Below, one piece after another: positions 62,147-64,000 of a stretch of 64,000 bases of DNA. The notes beneath the pieces are model-generated. The model was not told the DNA's origin. It did no database searches and saw nothing but the letters and a program-made list of their open reading frames with translations. The position numbers and the translations under genes were made by a program. Source of the stretch: Chloroflexota bacterium (GTDB taxonomy: Bacteria > Chloroflexota > Anaerolineae > Aggregatilineales > Phototrophicaceae); contig WTGF01000122.1 of assembly GCA_011525385.1 (NCBI GenBank), positions 182,436 to 246,435 on the forward strand, in the 5' to 3' direction. Numbering within the stretch: position 1 is the first letter of the stretch; every line of letters starts with the position of its first letter.

Positions 62147-63862
62147 ATGAGCTTTGATGTCTTCACGATTTCGGCGCTGGTGGATGAATTCATGGATACG
62201 CTGGTCGGCGGTCGCGTGCAGGACGTGATCGATGTCGATGAGATGGGCCTTGGTTTGGAAATCTACGCAAATCGAATGCGCCACTATCTCTATATGAGCG
62301 CCGACGCCAACCAGCCGCGGGTATACCTCACTGGGGGGAAGCTGCGCCGCGGTCTGATGAAACCGACGCAACTGGGACTGCTCTGTCGGCGAACTGTCGA
62401 AAGCGGCATTGTCGCGCATGTCAGTCAGCCCGCTTGGGAACGGCTGCTGCAGATAGATTTTGCCGGACCGGAAGGCGACGTCTCGCTCATCGTCGAACTC
62501 ATGCCTCGGCGCGCCAATGTCCTGCTCCTGCGCGATGGCGTGATTCTTGATTGCCTCAAGCGCGTGGGTCCCGATGAGAATCGCTATCGTTTGAGCTTGC
62601 CCAACCACGACTATGTGCCGCCGCCGCCGATCCGAGGGCAACTGGCGCCGGACGATGTTTCGCTGGAGAGCTTGCGGCGCATCATGGACGCGGTAGAGAA
62701 GCCGTCGATTCAAGCGAGACGTGTTCTGCCCGGACGAATCCTCGGCATGAGCCCGCTGCTAGCCAAAGAAATTGTCTTCCGAGCCAGCGGGCGTTCCGAC
62801 GCCAAAGCGCGAGACAGCGACCCTCGCGCGCTGCTTGATGCCTATCAGGCCCTTGTCGCGCCGCTATTGCGTCGACACTGGCAACCCGGCATCGGCTATG
62901 ATATGGGCGTCGCCGTCGATTTTGCCGCCTTCCCTCTGTCATTTCTGGATTGGCACGCCAGCCCGACAATGAGCGGCGCGGTCAGCCAATTCTATGGATT
63001 GCACCGCAGCGCGGATGCCTATGACGAGGCCAAGAAGCCTGTACAGAAGGCGATAGCTGAAGCGCGAGCGAGACTATCGGCGAAACGTTCTTCGCTACAG
63101 CAAGGCCTCAAAAATGAAAGCGAATTGCGGACGATAAGGCAGAGTGGAGAACTCATCCTGGCCTATCAGACTGCCCTGCATGACGGACAGGAACTGCTGC
63201 GCGCGCCTTATGAACCTGACGAGCCGGAATTGATCATTAAGCTCGACCCCGAGCTTAGCCCGATCGAGAATGCGCAAAGCTATTTTCGCAGATACGAAAA
63301 GGCGAAAGGCGCGAGGAAAGCGATTCCGGCGTTGATCGCGGAGACGACAACTGAATTAGACTTCATTGCCCAGTTGGAAGCTGATCTATCCTCGGCGAGC
63401 AATTGGCCGGAGATTGACGATGTCATTCAGATCTTGCAGGAACGGGGACATTGGCAAGGCAAAAAACTCAGGCGAATTGGCGGTGGAGGCAGGCAAGGCC
63501 CGCTTCGTGTTGTCAGTCGCGACGGCTATGTGCTTTGGATTGGCCGCAATAGCCGACAGAATGAAAGCCTGACCTTCAAGACTGCCAAGGGCCAGGATCT
63601 TTGGTTGCACGCGCGTGGCGTGCCTGGCGCTCATGTCGTCATCCGCAATGACGGCAGACGCATCCGCGACGACTTGATATTAGAGGCGGCGGCGGTGGCG
63701 GCCCATTATAGTCAACGGCGAAACGACCAGCGTGTTTCGGTGGACTATACACGCGTCAAATTCGTCAAAGCGATCAAGGGCGCGGGACCGGGCATGGTCA
63801 CCTATCGCAATGAGAAGACGGTATCAGTCGCACCTCGAGACGAGACGGCGCTTACGAAATGA
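62147..63862 (+). CDS. rqcH: RqcH-type NFACT (ribosome quality control) protein
   Basis: A 571-residue protein of the NFACT/FbpA family that binds stalled 50S subunits and promotes Ala-tailing. It has an N-terminal NFACT-N domain (FTISALVDEFMDTLVGGRVQDV), middle coiled coil (about 290-430, including EAKKPVQKAIAEARARLSAKRSS), and the C-terminal NFACT-R domain (VLWIGRNSRQNESLTFKTAKGQDLWLHARGVPGAHVVI). ATG 62147 was chosen; TTG at 62126 is an alternative. The stop is 9 bp before the MITE-type terminal repeat. Confidence 0.93.
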   Translation: MSFDVFTISALVDEFMDTLVGGRVQDVIDVDEMGLGLEIYANRMRHYLYMSADANQPRVYLTGGKLRRGLMKPTQLGLLCRRTVESGIVAHVSQPAWERLLQIDFAGPEGDVSLIVELMPRRANVLLLRDGVILDCLKRVGPDENRYRLSLPNHDYVPPPPIRGQLAPDDVSLESLRRIMDAVEKPSIQARRVLPGRILGMSPLLAKEIVFRASGRSDAKARDSDPRALLDAYQALVAPLLRRHWQPGIGYDMGVAVDFAAFPLSFLDWHASPTMSGAVSQFYGLHRSADAYDEAKKPVQKAIAEARARLSAKRSSLQQGLKNESELRTIRQSGELILAYQTALHDGQELLRAPYEPDEPELIIKLDPELSPIENAQSYFRRYEKAKGARKAIPALIAETTTELDFIAQLEADLSSASNWPEIDDVIQILQERGHWQGKKLRRIGGGGRQGPLRVVSRDGYVLWIGRNSRQNESLTFKTAKGQDLWLHARGVPGAHVVIRNDGRRIRDDLILEAAAVAAHYSQRRNDQRVSVDYTRVKFVKAIKGAGPGMVTYRNEKTVSVAPRDETALTK

Positions 63863-63870
63863 GACGAGAG

Positions 63871-64000
63871 TATAAGGCTTGTCCGCTACTGCAGATCATA
63901 CACATAGATAACGGAAACAGTACCGAAACAATACAAAAAGAGAGCCGATCATTGCGAAAATCAACAAATTATTACATATTCCGCAAAGTTTAGCTCCCCT
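63871..64000. mobile_element. Partial MITE/IS-like element with terminal repeat at window edge
   Basis: TATAAGGCTTGTCCGCTACT at 63871-63890 is nearly identical to both ends of the element at 5621-5841. The remaining 110 bp to the window end contain no gene and are AT-rich. The other end is outside the window, so size and transposase content are unknown. Confidence 0.55.

Noticed and set aside
1..64000. CRISPR array, rRNA operon, prophage or plasmid genes
   Set aside because: No regularly spaced direct repeats, no rRNA-like sequence and no integrase, replication or phage structural genes were seen.

Overview
The window is a gene-dense bacterial chromosome segment of moderately high GC, with no phage, plasmid or CRISPR content. 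Several traits together suggest a Chloroflexota-like (Anaerolineae-type) organism: a T-box-controlled trp operon, a RicT/YaaT-like PSP1 protein, an RqcH-type NFACT protein, an AroK-AroB fusion, frequent TTG starts and no outer-membrane genes. No rRNA or ribosomal marker is present, so this placement is an inference.

Layout. 1-3595 (minus): a heterodimeric ABC exporter pair, cut by the window start. 3837-5625: a sugar-phosphate isomerase-like protein and an Ldh2-type dehydrogenase, followed by a 221-bp MITE-like element. 5878-8193: a deiodinase-like selenoprotein gene read through an in-frame UGA, meeting a phosphodiester-glycosidase protein tail to tail. 8730-13486 (minus): HtrA protease, M24 peptidase, MOP/MATE-like transporter and nucleoside phosphorylase. 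13730-18269: a YnjB/YnjC-type importer (binding protein plus two permeases, no ATPase) enclosing a sulfatase-fold enzyme. 18361-21339: tRNA-Asp, lysA, a two-gene module (proteasome-like Ntn hydrolase plus a YwgA-like protein), tRNA-Met and initiator tRNA. 21529-31736: uvrB, HDAC-like deacetylase, GT-C membrane protein, aspS, aquaporin, a candidate structured RNA, an LCP protein and a lipoyl/octanoyl transferase. 31888-37867 (minus): RlmI-like methyltransferase, ligA, SH3 membrane protein and PolX.

37973-52824 is the metabolic core. A Trp T-box leader precedes trpE-G-D-C-F-(Nudix)-B-A, and a second leader with an aromatic-rich short ORF and an intrinsic terminator precedes aroH-tyrA-aroA-aroE-aroC-aroKB-aroQ. 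Together they cover dehydroquinate synthesis to chorismate, the whole tryptophan branch and the prephenate entry to tyrosine. DAHP synthase and prephenate dehydratase are absent from the window. glnA follows (its product glutamine feeds anthranilate synthase), and lysC converges on it.

56025-63862 carries RicT-like, LmbE-like, M20 and S51-like genes, purA, a small membrane protein, a membrane-anchored cytochrome c and RqcH. A second copy of the MITE terminal repeat lies at the right edge.

The most notable items are the UGA-interrupted deiodinase-like gene with a bSECIS-like hairpin, the aromatic leader-peptide attenuator, the Ntn-hydrolase/YwgA-like pair, the orphan structured RNA near 29.4 kb, and the sulfatase-like enzyme with Thr in place of the formylglycine cysteine.
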